A DNA stretch of 9,951 nucleotides, taken from positions 1-9,951 of the forward strand of contig CACZNF010000008.1 of NCBI GenBank assembly GCA_902782395.1, read 5' to 3'. The notes under the pieces were generated by a model. That model was not told where the DNA came from. It did no database searches and worked only from the letters and a program-made list of their open reading frames with translations. Origin of the DNA: an uncultured Erysipelotrichaceae bacterium. GTDB lineage: Bacteria > Bacillota_I > Bacilli_A > RFN20 > CAG-826. A program made the position numbers and the translations under genes. Positions within the stretch are counted from its first letter, which is position 1, and each line of letters begins with the position of its first letter. This document shows, piece after piece, positions 1 through 5,606 of the stretch.

Positions 1-204
1 CATTTCATTGATAGCTTGCTTACCATCAATTTGCGCATTTTTAGTAATGTGTTCCGCTTTAATTTCAGCATCACGAATGATTTTTTTAGATGTGTTTTTG
101 GCAATATTGTTTCTAACAAATGGAATTAAGAAAGCAACTGCGGCACCCGCAACTAAACAAAGAACACCAATAAGAATTCCAGCCCATAATGGAATTTGTG
201 GCAT
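1..204 (-). CDS. rny: Ribonuclease Y, N-terminal part (runs off window edge)
   Basis: The 68 visible codons begin at the ATG at 204 and stay open to the window edge. The protein starts with a short polar stretch, then one membrane segment (about residues 6-27, Trp-Ala-Gly followed by mostly Ile/Leu/Val/Ala), a basic stop-transfer region and a charged, alanine-containing helix with the look of the RNase Y coiled coil. RNase Y is known as a membrane-anchored endoribonuclease that starts mRNA decay in Bacillota; its KH and HD domains would lie outside this window. An AGAAAGGAAAC ribosome binding site sits about 7 bases before the ATG. The position just after recA matches the Bacillus recA-rny neighbourhood, which supports the call because the visible part is short. 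Alternative: another N-terminally anchored coiled-coil protein. Confidence 0.82.
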   Translation of the reverse strand, partial: MPQIPLWAGILIGVLCLVAGAAVAFLIPFVRNNIAKNTSKKIIRDAEIKAEHITKNAQIDGKQAINEM

Positions 205-370
205 AATTTAGTTTCCTTTCTATTATAGAAATAAGTTAGTCTACAAGTAGACTTTACCTAAAATGCTCCCCTATAAAGGATAGAGATATACATTTTTTAT
301 AACTAACAGGTAAAACCCGATAATAAAGTTCTCAGATGAGAATATATAGGTAAGTATCTTTCGAGGATAC
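205..370 (-). other. Structured 5' leader of rny
   Basis: This is the likely untranslated leader of rny, about 165 nt from the promoter at 377-405 to the ATG. On the minus strand it holds several self-complementary segments: GTATC/GATAC near the 5' end, TTCTCA/TGAGAA at about 329-342, the perfect hairpin AGTCTAC-TT-GTAGACT at 238-253, and TTTCTAT-A-ATAGAAA at about 217-231 next to the Shine-Dalgarno. One AGGTAA segment (253-260) can pair with either of two upstream TTACCT copies (347-353 or 308-314), so alternative folds are possible. I see no known riboswitch consensus. Confidence 0.4.
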
Positions 371-376
371 AAAATT

Positions 377-405
377 ATTATAGTCTCGCAAATAAATAAT
401 GTCAT
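377..405 (-). promoter_or_regulatory. Sigma-A-type promoter for rny
   Basis: On the minus strand the -35 is ATGACA (400-405), the spacer is 17 bases and the -10 is a consensus TATAAT (377-382). Transcription should start near 370, about 165 nt upstream of the rny start codon. This is one of the strongest promoter matches in the window and implies that rny is transcribed independently of recA. Confidence 0.7.
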
Positions 406-435
406 TATTTTTTGTAATTGCAAAACCAAAGCTCG

Positions 436-444
436 TGATATAAT
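436..444 (+). promoter_or_regulatory. Extended -10 promoter pointing into the inverted repeat
   Basis: The sequence is TGATATAAT, a full TGn-TATAAT extended -10. Only a poor -35 is present (TTGCAA with a 15-base spacer), as is common for extended -10 promoters. The predicted start is about 451. Confidence 0.4.
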
Positions 445-454
445 AAAACCACAA

Positions 455-561
455 GAACGAATCCTCAAATCACAAAAAGAACCAAAAGAAACCTTAGTTC
501 TTTAAGTTGTTTCATTGCACATCACCTCCTTTCACTAGGTCGTGATTAGAGGTATTCGTTC
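455..561. repeat. Long imperfect inverted repeat with 68-base loop
   Basis: The left arm GAACGAATCCTCAAATCAC (455-473) is the reverse complement of the right arm GTGATTAGAGGTATTCGTTC (542-561), with one bulged base and one mismatch. The loop (474-541) holds a second inverted repeat, AAAGAAC/GTTCTTT (476-482 and 497-503). A transcript of either strand would form a long stem, and each strand has a TTTT run a few bases beyond the stem. No target-site duplication is visible, so there is no direct sign of a transposon. Confidence 0.85.
465..515 (-). CDS. Candidate 16-residue hydrophobic small protein
   Basis: The ORF reads MKQLKELRFLLVLFVI and ends in TGA. It is preceded by AAAGGAGGTGAT (521-532), a near-full complement of the 16S rRNA 3' end and the strongest Shine-Dalgarno in the window, with the ATG 5 bases further on. 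The peptide has a basic, polar N-terminus and a C-terminal run of nine mostly hydrophobic residues. It lies in the loop of an inverted repeat (455-473 / 542-561), and its last two sense codons and stop codon overlap one arm. A TTG codon overlapping the stop opens a further frame to about 271, which I do not trust. It could be a type I toxin of the Ibs kind, a leader peptide, or not translated at all. I recognise no family. Confidence 0.35.
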   Translation of the reverse strand: MKQLKELRFLLVLFVI

Positions 562-588
562 CGAGTTTTAACGTCTTGTCTTTGACGA

Positions 589-597
589 ATTATTGCA
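589..597 (-). promoter_or_regulatory. Possible extended -10 promoter for the 16-codon ORF
   Basis: The minus strand reads TGCAATAAT, a TGn motif followed by a 5/6 match to TATAAT, with no good -35. A start near 582 would give a transcript covering the right arm, the Shine-Dalgarno and the small ORF. Confidence 0.25.
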
Positions 598-602
598 TAG
601 TT

Positions 603-621
603 AAAACGGCACTAATAGCGC
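603..621 (-). terminator. Weak candidate terminator after recA
   Basis: On the minus strand GCGCT-ATT-AGTGC forms a 5-bp stem that includes one G-U pair, followed by CG and TTTT, 27 bases after the recA stop. The stem and U-run are both short, so termination would probably be partial. Confidence 0.4.
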
Positions 622-647
622 TTAAAGATTTAATAAAGTATTTATAA

Positions 648-1649
648 TTATTCGGCGACAACGCCTGTTTTGATTTTTTCTAAGAGTTCGTTAGCGACAT
701 CTTCATTTTCTTTGATGTACGCTTTAGCGGAATCACGGCCTTGAGCAATTTTTTGACCGTTATATTCAAACCAGGAACCGGCTTTCTTAATTAAGCCCAT
801 TTCCACTGCTCTATCAAGGATTTCGCCTTCTTTAGAAATGCCTTGTCCGTAGATAATATCAATTTCGCATTGTTTGAATGGCGCGCTGACTTTGTTTTTA
901 ACAATCTTAACGCGGCATGTGTTACCGATGATATCAGAGCCTTGTTTGATCGCTTCAGTACGACGAATATCAATACGAACAGAAGCATAGAATTTCAAAG
1001 CACGACCACCAGAAGTTGTTTCAGGATTACCATACATCACGCCAACCTTTTCACGTAATTGGTTAATGAAGATAACTGCGCATTCTTTCTTATTAAGAAC
1101 ACCAGCGATTTTACGCATTGCTTTAGACATTAATCTAGCTTGTAAACCGACTGAGCTATCACCCATTTCCCCGTCTAATTCCGCTTGTGGGACTAAGGCG
1201 GCAACACTATCAACAACAATTAAGTTAATGGAACCAGAACCAGCGAGCATCTCGACGATTTCTAATGCTTGTTCACCATTGTCTGGTTGGGAAAGGATTA
1301 ATTCATTAATATCAACCCCTAAGTTTTTAGCGTAGAGTGGATCAATTGCGTGTTCAGCGTCAATAAAGGCCGCACGACCACCTTGCTTTTGGCATTCAGC
1401 GATGGCGTGCAACGCTAATGTGGTTTTACCACTACTTTCAGGTCCAAAGATTTCGATGATTCTACCTTTTGGATAGCCACCAACACCAATAGCTTGGTCA
1501 ATGAGTAATGAACCTGTTGGAATTGCATCAACATCAACTGTTTCTCTATCGCCTAAACGCATGACAGCGCCTTTGCCATAGAGCTTTTCAATTTGTTTCA
1601 ACGTCTCGTCTAACGTATCGTTTTTTAAGTTCTCTTTTTCTTTTGCCAT
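648..1649 (-). CDS. recA: Recombinase RecA
   Basis: RecA is the ATP-dependent strand-exchange protein of homologous recombination and the co-protease of the SOS response. The 333-residue product has the expected order: an N-terminal helix with [12 protein letters not shown], Walker A GPESSGKT (69-76), Walker B around LIVVD (143-147), the [20 protein letters not shown] region containing mobile loop L2 (196-215) and a short acidic C-terminal tail. Length and motifs are normal. An AGAAGGAG site precedes the ATG. It follows cinA by 59 bases with no terminator and no clear promoter, so it is probably co-transcribed with pgsA-cinA. No Bacillus-type LexA box (GAAC-N4-GTTC) is visible just upstream. 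A weak terminator-like hairpin follows. Confidence 0.98.
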   Translation of the reverse strand: MAKEKENLKNDTLDETLKQIEKLYGKGAVMRLGDRETVDVDAIPTGSLLIDQAIGVGGYPKGRIIEIFGPESSGKTTLALHAIAECQKQGGRAAFIDAEHAIDPLYAKNLGVDINELILSQPDNGEQALEIVEMLAGSGSINLIVVDSVAALVPQAELDGEMGDSSVGLQARLMSKAMRKIAGVLNKKECAVIFINQLREKVGVMYGNPETTSGGRALKFYASVRIDIRRTEAIKQGSDIIGNTCRVKIVKNKVSAPFKQCEIDIIYGQGISKEGEILDRAVEMGLIKKAGSWFEYNGQKIAQGRDSAKAYIKENEDVANELLEKIKTGVVAE

Positions 1650-1708
1650 ATGAGATCTCCTTCTACTAATTAATAGGGGTACTTTTTGAATTTTTTCCTA
1701 AATTATCA

Positions 1709-2173
1709 TTATTTTTTTAAAGCGTTTTCCAGTAGCGTAAACGCTAAATTTATTGCCTTTTCTTGTATTTTATTACGGTCTCCCTCTAATTGATAGGGAA
1801 ACGCTTCAACTTTTGTGGGTGTCGCTAAACCGATATAAACTTCGCCGACTGGTTTATTTTCCATGGCGCTTGGACCAGCATTGCCAGTGAAGGAAATGCA
1901 GTAATCAACATTGAGTTTCTTTCTACCAAGTTCCGCCATTTGGATAGCAATTTCTTTACTAACCACTCCAAATTCATCAACGAGTTCTTGTTTGATTCCT
2001 AATAAAGCCACCTTTTCTTCTGTTGCGTAAGTAACTAGGCCACCTTTATAAAACTTAGAAGCTCCTGCTACAGCGGTAATCTCTCTAGCAAATAAACCAC
2101 CAGTAAATGATTCAACTGAACCAAGAGTGACGCCCTTTTCACGGAACAAAGAATTGATGTCTTGGGAATTCAT
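1709..2173 (-). CDS. cinA: CinA C-terminal-type NMN amidohydrolase (PncC-like)
   Basis: The 154-residue protein is a stand-alone CinA C-terminal domain. In characterised relatives this domain deamidates nicotinamide mononucleotide (PncC) in pyridine nucleotide salvage. Visible family marks are ESFTGGLFA (21-29), the TYATEEK segment with Tyr49 and Lys54, FGVVSKE, a TGNAGP motif and KPVGEVYIGLA. Most relatives have Cys where this one has Phe in ES(C/F)TGG. The N-terminal MoCF-like domain of full CinA is absent. I chose the ATG at 2173 over one at 2215 because AAGAAGG lies about 8 bases before it, while the longer reading would overlap pgsA by 41 bases. It starts 1 base after the pgsA stop, so the end of pgsA supplies its ribosome binding site and coupling is likely. 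Confidence 0.9.
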   Translation of the reverse strand: MNSQDINSLFREKGVTLGSVESFTGGLFAREITAVAGASKFYKGGLVTYATEEKVALLGIKQELVDEFGVVSKEIAIQMAELGRKKLNVDYCISFTGNAGPSAMENKPVGEVYIGLATPTKVEAFPYQLEGDRNKIQEKAINLAFTLLENALKK

Positions 2174-2174
2174 T

Positions 2175-2828
2175 TTATTTTCCTTCTTTGAAGACGTGTT
2201 TATTTTGTACGACATAGATGACGCCTGAAATGAAGGAAGCGGCTGTTGCTAAGTAGACTAAGAAGTCCGCAATGTGTAAGCCAGCTGGCCAAGAGGCATC
2301 AAAATATCTAAATGGGAAACCATTGAGAAGAACTGCACCAATGGCCACCATTTCTAAAACTGTTTTTAATTTGCCAAAGATGTTCGCTGCAATAACTGTG
2401 CCTTTGCTCGCAGCGATAAATCTTAAAGCATCCACAACAATGTCACGTGCCACTAAGATGATGACACACCAAACATTGAAAGAAATAACACTTTCTCCGT
2501 TAGGGACATAACGTGCAAAAACCGCAGGAGCGGCTAAGAAGATAACAAGTGAGTTAACTAATAATTTGTCCGCTACTGGATCAAGGAATTTGCCTAAATC
2601 AGTGACTTGATTATTTTTTCTTGCAAGGTAACCATCAAGATGGTCTGTATAGCTCGCAATCACGAAGAAAACAAATAAGATTAAGAAGACTAAATTGATA
2701 CCCGTGTTGCCTAATTCAAATGTTTGCCAGCCATTAATCGCATTAATAATATTTAACACGAATAAGCTAATAATCATGAGGACAATCATGACGATTCTAG
2801 TGAATGTAATTTTTGTTGGTAAATTCAT
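2175..2828 (-). CDS. pgsA: CDP-diacylglycerol-glycerol-3-phosphate phosphatidyltransferase
   Basis: This 217-residue membrane enzyme should make phosphatidylglycerol phosphate from CDP-diacylglycerol and glycerol 3-phosphate, the committed step toward phosphatidylglycerol. The CDP-alcohol phosphotransferase signature is complete: Asp62, Asp65-Gly66, Ala69-Arg70, Gly79, Asp83 and Asp87. Several hydrophobic segments lie around it (about 9-30, 45-60, 91-107, 116-130, 155-170 and 190-207). The family includes other CDP-alcohol transferases; length and position before cinA-recA favour PgsA. AAGGAG precedes the ATG. The gene follows the rnpB RNA by about 20 bases with no terminator, so its mRNA probably arises by processing of a longer transcript. 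Confidence 0.94.
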   Translation of the reverse strand: MNLPTKITFTRIVMIVLMIISLFVLNIINAINGWQTFELGNTGINLVFLILFVFFVIASYTDHLDGYLARKNNQVTDLGKFLDPVADKLLVNSLVIFLAAPAVFARYVPNGESVISFNVWCVIILVARDIVVDALRFIAASKGTVIAANIFGKLKTVLEMVAIGAVLLNGFPFRYFDASWPAGLHIADFLVYLATAASFISGVIYVVQNKHVFKEGK

Positions 2829-2844
2829 TTTGTCTCCTTAGTGA

Positions 2845-3178
2845 GTATCCGGTCCTATAAGCCATGTTCTGTTTTGACAACCATTTATCTAGGCAATGCC
2901 TACAAGGATTAATTCAGTTCTCTTTCCTTGTCTCCCCTACCAAATTTGGGTTTCTCGCTTGTGGGGTTTACCGCGTTCCACTTTATTGTTTCCAATAAAC
3001 TTCGTCACTGTGGCACTTTCAGGGATTCGACCATGGTTTCCTTTAGGTATCCTCCCGCCGTTACGTACTCCTACGTACCTAGCGTTATTTTTTCCGCTAG
3101 CGCAATCACTACGAGCATCACAGCTCGTGCGAGCATGGACTTTCCTCTACCGAAGCAGCGATTGTCCAGACCGGAATT
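2845..3178 (-). ncRNA. rnpB: RNase P RNA, bacterial class B
   Basis: This is the catalytic RNA of RNase P, which removes 5' leaders from precursor tRNAs. On the minus strand the 5' part has the conserved GAGGAAAGTCCATGCTCGC (about 3129-3147), the middle has AGTGCCACAGTGACGAAG and GTGGAACGCGGTAAACCCC, then GAAACCCAAATTTGGTAGGGG-like L15 sequence, and the 3' end has ACAGAACATGGCTTATAG (2855-2872). These match the B. subtilis-type RNA closely. Helix P1 is formed by TCCGGTC (3169-3175) and GACCGGA (2848-2854), which sets the ends to within a few bases. The RNA begins about 8 bases after the gpsB stop and ends about 7 bases before the pgsA Shine-Dalgarno, leaving little room for its own promoter or terminator. 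Confidence 0.97.
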
Positions 3179-3185
3179 TTAGATG

Positions 3186-3551
3186 TTATTTGATTGTGTC
3201 AGGATTGAATCCATGGTTCCAAAGGAATTTCTCTAGAGCATTGATCTTTCTGACTAACTCGATATTGTCTGTGGTGACATTATCACTGGATTTAATATTG
3301 GTGAAGCGAGCTTTGTATCTTTCTAGTTCAACTTCGATATTTCTTTTTTCACTCTCCAGAACTTTGTTCTTTTGCTTAAGTGTTTCGTATTCATTAACAG
3401 GAATGACGACACTTGCTTCCACGAGCTTATAATCTTGAATAACCATATCTAAGAAGCGATCTACTTCCTCAGCATCATAAGCGTTCTTATGGGTAATGGG
3501 GAATGTATGATTCAAGATTGTTTGAGAGTTAAGAAAAAGCTTTACTGCCAT
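3186..3551 (-). CDS. gpsB: Cell-division regulator GpsB (DivIVA family)
   Basis: GpsB is a cytoplasmic adaptor that binds membranes and penicillin-binding proteins and coordinates septal and side-wall synthesis. The 121-residue product has the DivIVA-type N-terminal domain (about 11-45, NHTFPITHKNAYDAEEVDRF followed by LDMVIQDY), a charged coiled coil (about 53-84), a polar linker and a C-terminal helix (about 96-110, IELVRKINALEKFLW) resembling the GpsB trimerisation segment. DivIVA itself is longer and lacks that ending. The adjacency to rnpB is as in Bacillus. The promoter at 3570-3598 gives a very short leader, with GGAG before the ATG. It heads the gpsB-rnpB-pgsA-cinA-recA run. Confidence 0.9.
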   Translation of the reverse strand: MAVKLFLNSQTILNHTFPITHKNAYDAEEVDRFLDMVIQDYKLVEASVVIPVNEYETLKQKNKVLESEKRNIEVELERYKARFTNIKSSDNVTTDNIELVRKINALEKFLWNHGFNPDTIK

Positions 3552-3574
3552 ATTTGCTCCATTTCTTATATAAT
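3545..3574 (+). promoter_or_regulatory. Divergent promoter for exonuclease-recU
   Basis: On the plus strand the -10 is a consensus TATAAT (3569-3574), with CTGCCA (3545-3550, 4/6 match) 18 bases upstream. The start would be near 3581. The element sits inside TCTTATAT-A-ATATAAGA (3564-3580), whose symmetry provides a -10 on both strands. Confidence 0.5.
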
Positions 3575-3598
3575 ATAAGAGATAATTTTATAATTCAA
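3570..3598 (-). promoter_or_regulatory. Promoter for gpsB-rnpB-pgsA-cinA-recA
   Basis: On the minus strand the -35 is TTGAAT (3593-3598), the spacer is 17 bases and the -10 is TATTAT (3570-3575). The start would be near 3563, only about 12 bases before the gpsB ATG. Its -10 overlaps that of the opposing promoter and lies in the palindrome at 3564-3580. Confidence 0.6.
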
Positions 3599-3651
3599 TC
3601 TTTTCTCTTTTGAAAAAAGAGGAAATGTTGTATACTATCAAAGAAATTTAT

Positions 3652-4377
3652 ATGAAGAAATTCGAAAAGTTATTAAAAGGTCATAAATCACTAGTGTTCC
3701 TAGACTTCGAAGGCACACAATTCTCTCATGAGATGATTGCTATCGGCGCTTTACACGTGGTAATTGATCGTCATGGCTATATTAAAAAAGCTAAAAAGCC
3801 ATTTAGAGCATATGTCAAAGCACACAATAGAGTGGGCAAGATCGTGACCGATTTAACTGGTATCACCGAAGATATGCTCAAACAACAAGGTGTGAGTTTT
3901 TACACCGCGATGAGTGAACTTAAGAAATACTGCGGTATGTCTTTTAAGAAATCCTCATTTATTACCTTTGGTAATCATGATATGAAGATTTTATCTTCCT
4001 CTATTTCTTATAGTTTTGATTTCCCAAAAGAAATCGTCCAATGCATTCAACAAAACTATATCGACTTCAGCGCTTTTATCTCTGAATTCATGAGAGATGA
4101 TAAGGGCAATCCATTATCTTTAATTAGATACTGCGATGCTTTTGGTGTAAAGCAAGCTGGTCCTGCTCATGATCCAGCAGTCGATGCCGAAAACCTCGCG
4201 TGGTTATATGACGCCACAATGAGAAAGAGTTCATTACTCGTTGAAGAATATAAGAAAGTTTTAAAAACATTTAATCATTTCCCTGTTCCTGTTGCTAATA
4301 CCATGAAGAAATTAGCGAACAATGAGAACGTTACATATCAAGAATTCGAAGAAGAGATTAAAAAGTATATTGAATAA
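3652..4377 (+). CDS. DEDDh-family 3'-5' exonuclease
   Basis: The 241-residue protein (from the ATG at 3652) is a DnaQ-fold nuclease. Exo I is FLDFEGTQ, with Asp18 and Glu20; Exo II is GNHDMKIL, with Asp110; Exo III is HDPAVDAENL, with His173 and Asp178 at the H-x4-D spacing of DEDDh enzymes. The EMIAIGAL and LTGIT segments suggest the KapD/ERI-1-like branch rather than the polymerase proofreading subunit, so RNA is a possible substrate as well as DNA. The start is uncertain: the frame is open from TTG 3610 and ATG 3625, but neither has a well-spaced ribosome binding site. It overlaps recU by one base (TAATG), which implies coupled translation and a shared process. Confidence 0.85.
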   Translation: MKKFEKLLKGHKSLVFLDFEGTQFSHEMIAIGALHVVIDRHGYIKKAKKPFRAYVKAHNRVGKIVTDLTGITEDMLKQQGVSFYTAMSELKKYCGMSFKKSSFITFGNHDMKILSSSISYSFDFPKEIVQCIQQNYIDFSAFISEFMRDDKGNPLSLIRYCDAFGVKQAGPAHDPAVDAENLAWLYDATMRKSSLLVEEYKKVLKTFNHFPVPVANTMKKLANNENVTYQEFEEEIKKYIE

Positions 4378-4970
4378 TGAGATATCCAAACGGTAAGACA
4401 TATCAAAAGAAGGAAAACTTAGAACAGAATAAATCATCTGCTCATAGAACCCTTTTGAGCGCTGCAAACCGTGGTATGTCATTAGAGGAAGATATCAATC
4501 TTTCTAATGATTTTTATCGTGATTCTGGTATTGCCTTAATTAATAAAAGACCAACACCAATTAATATTGTGAAGGTTGACTACTCTAGAGGCGCGAGAAT
4601 TACTGATGCCTATTTTGAAAAGCAATCAACGACAGACTATAACGGTGTTTATAAAGGTAGATATATCGACTTTGAAGCCAAGAACACTAAATCCACTACT
4701 TCATTCCCATTAAGTAATATTAGCGAGCACCAAATTGTTCATTTAAAGAATGTCCTTAAACATGGAGGCATTGCTTTCTTTATTATCTCTTTCCAAATGA
4801 AAGACGAGATTTATTTATTAGATGCTTCTTTTGTGATTGATTTCTATGAGCATGGAAAAAGAAAATCCATTCCTTATGAAGTGTTTACTAAAGAAGGTAT
4901 TTTAATTAAACAAGACTATTCGCCAAGACTGCATTATCTTGACGCTGTTGACGCTTTATACTTTAAGTAA
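4377..4970 (+). CDS. recU: Holliday junction resolvase RecU
   Basis: RecU cuts Holliday junctions and also modulates RecA in Bacillota. The 197-residue product opens with RYPNGKTYQ, and has NRGMSLEEDIN (31-41), TTDYNGVYKGRYIDFEAKNT (85-104) and SFPLSNISEHQ, all close to B. subtilis RecU. Candidate metal ligands and catalytic residues are Asp87, Asp98, Glu100 and Lys102 of the DFEAK motif. In Bacillus recU is paired with ponA; here it is instead the second gene of an operon with a DEDDh exonuclease. No strong ribosome binding site is seen, consistent with coupling through TAATG. Its stop codon directly abuts that of the convergent nth. Confidence 0.96.
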   Translation: MRYPNGKTYQKKENLEQNKSSAHRTLLSAANRGMSLEEDINLSNDFYRDSGIALINKRPTPINIVKVDYSRGARITDAYFEKQSTTDYNGVYKGRYIDFEAKNTKSTTSFPLSNISEHQIVHLKNVLKHGGIAFFIISFQMKDEIYLLDASFVIDFYEHGKRKSIPYEVFTKEGILIKQDYSPRLHYLDAVDALYFK

Positions 4971-4976
4971 TTACTT
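4965..4976. other. Zero-spacer convergent gene ends with palindrome
   Basis: The recU stop (4968-4970) and the nth stop (4971-4973, minus strand) are adjacent, and AAGTAATTACTT is a perfect 12-base palindrome. No GC-rich hairpin with a U-run is visible on either strand, so transcripts from both sides probably read into the opposing gene. Confidence 0.6.
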
Positions 4977-5606
4977 GCGTTTATTAGTGCACATGTCGCT
5001 TATTTTGCAGTTTTCACACTGTGGATTTCGTGCAGTGCAGAAATAGCGGCCAAAATGAATTAATTGGTGATGTGACTTAATCCATCTTTCTTCTGGGATA
5101 AGTTTTTTAAGTTTTCTTTCAACATCAATTGGCTCATCCTCTTTCTTAGCAAGGTTAAGCCTTTTACTAATCCTTAATATATGCGTATCTACAGGTAAAT
5201 CTGGGATTTGGAATATTTCCGCACGAATGACACCAGCGGTTTTATTGCCCACTCCTGGAAGAGTCATTAATTCATCTTTATTTGAAGGTACTTTACCGTT
5301 AAATCTTTCTAACAAATCTTTAACAATACCTTTTAAGTTTTTAGCTTTATTTTTATATAAGCCGATTGGTTTAAGTATTTCTTCAATATCCTCTAAAGGA
5401 GCGTTATTTAAATCTTCTAAAGAAGGATACTTATTAAAGAGTATTGGTGTGACCGCATTAACTGACTTATCAGTTGTTTGAGCGGACAGCATCACTGCGA
5501 TAACTAGCTCATAATCTTTGGAATAAAAAAGTTCACATCTTGCGGATGGGAACATTTCATCTAAATAGTTAAGTAATGGGGAGATATTAGTCTTCATCAT
5601 CCTCAT
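4971..5606 (-). CDS. nth: Endonuclease III (DNA glycosylase/AP lyase)
   Basis: Nth removes oxidised pyrimidines from DNA and nicks the abasic site in base-excision repair. The 211-residue protein has the helix-hairpin-helix LPGVGNKTAG (116-125) with catalytic Lys122, the LPVDTHILR segment with catalytic Asp140, and a C-terminal iron-sulphur loop with Cys190, Cys197, Cys200 and Cys206 in the C-x6-C-x2-C-x5-C pattern. All key residues are present. Its start overlaps the end of dnaD, as in the dnaD-nth operon of Bacillus. I use the ATG at 5606; ATGs at 5600 and 5597 and a TTG at 5609 are also possible, and none has a clearly better ribosome binding site. Confidence 0.96.
   Translation of the reverse strand: MRMMKTNISPLLNYLDEMFPSARCELFYSKDYELVIAVMLSAQTTDKSVNAVTPILFNKYPSLEDLNNAPLEDIEEILKPIGLYKNKAKNLKGIVKDLLERFNGKVPSNKDELMTLPGVGNKTAGVIRAEIFQIPDLPVDTHILRISKRLNLAKKEDEPIDVERKLKKLIPEERWIKSHHQLIHFGRYFCTARNPQCENCKISDMCTNKRK

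Larger units (their letters stand above)
451..575 (+). ncRNA. Candidate antisense or structured small RNA
   Basis: An extended -10 (TGATATAAT, 436-444) would start plus-strand transcription near 451, just before the left arm of the inverted repeat. The RNA would fold into a stem of about 19 bp and run antisense to the 16-codon ORF and its Shine-Dalgarno. Its loop would contain ATCACCTCCTTTC (521-533), which resembles the anti-Shine-Dalgarno end of 16S rRNA. The 3' end is a guess based on GTTTT (565-569) after the stem. No homology to a named RNA was recognised. Confidence 0.25.

Noticed and set aside
8..211. 67-codon plus-strand frame
   Set aside because: It is antisense to the RNase Y start, which has the correct membrane segment, coiled coil and ribosome binding site.
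271..468. 65-codon minus-strand frame starting with TTG next to the 16-codon ORF stop
   Set aside because: It runs through the rny promoter and leader, has no ribosome binding site of its own and shows no family features. Coupling to the 16-codon ORF cannot be fully excluded.
519..535. Fragment of a 16S rRNA gene
   Set aside because: Only about 13 bases match the 16S 3' end and the flanks do not; it is better explained as the complement of a strong Shine-Dalgarno.
455..561. Miniature transposable element
   Set aside because: The arms resemble terminal repeats, but no target-site duplication or second copy is visible in the window.
440..575. 6S RNA, SRP RNA, tmRNA or a known riboswitch in the recA-rny gap
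   Set aside because: The element is too short for 6S, lacks the GGAAGGAAGCAGCC-type SRP loop and the tmRNA ends, and matches no riboswitch core I know.
2174..2215. Longer CinA start at 2215
   Set aside because: It overlaps pgsA by 41 bases, while the ATG at 2173 has a proper ribosome binding site.
2896..3432. Long plus-strand open frames (178 and 84 codons)
   Set aside because: They lie over rnpB and antisense to gpsB; the RNA match is unmistakable and the frames have no ribosome binding site.
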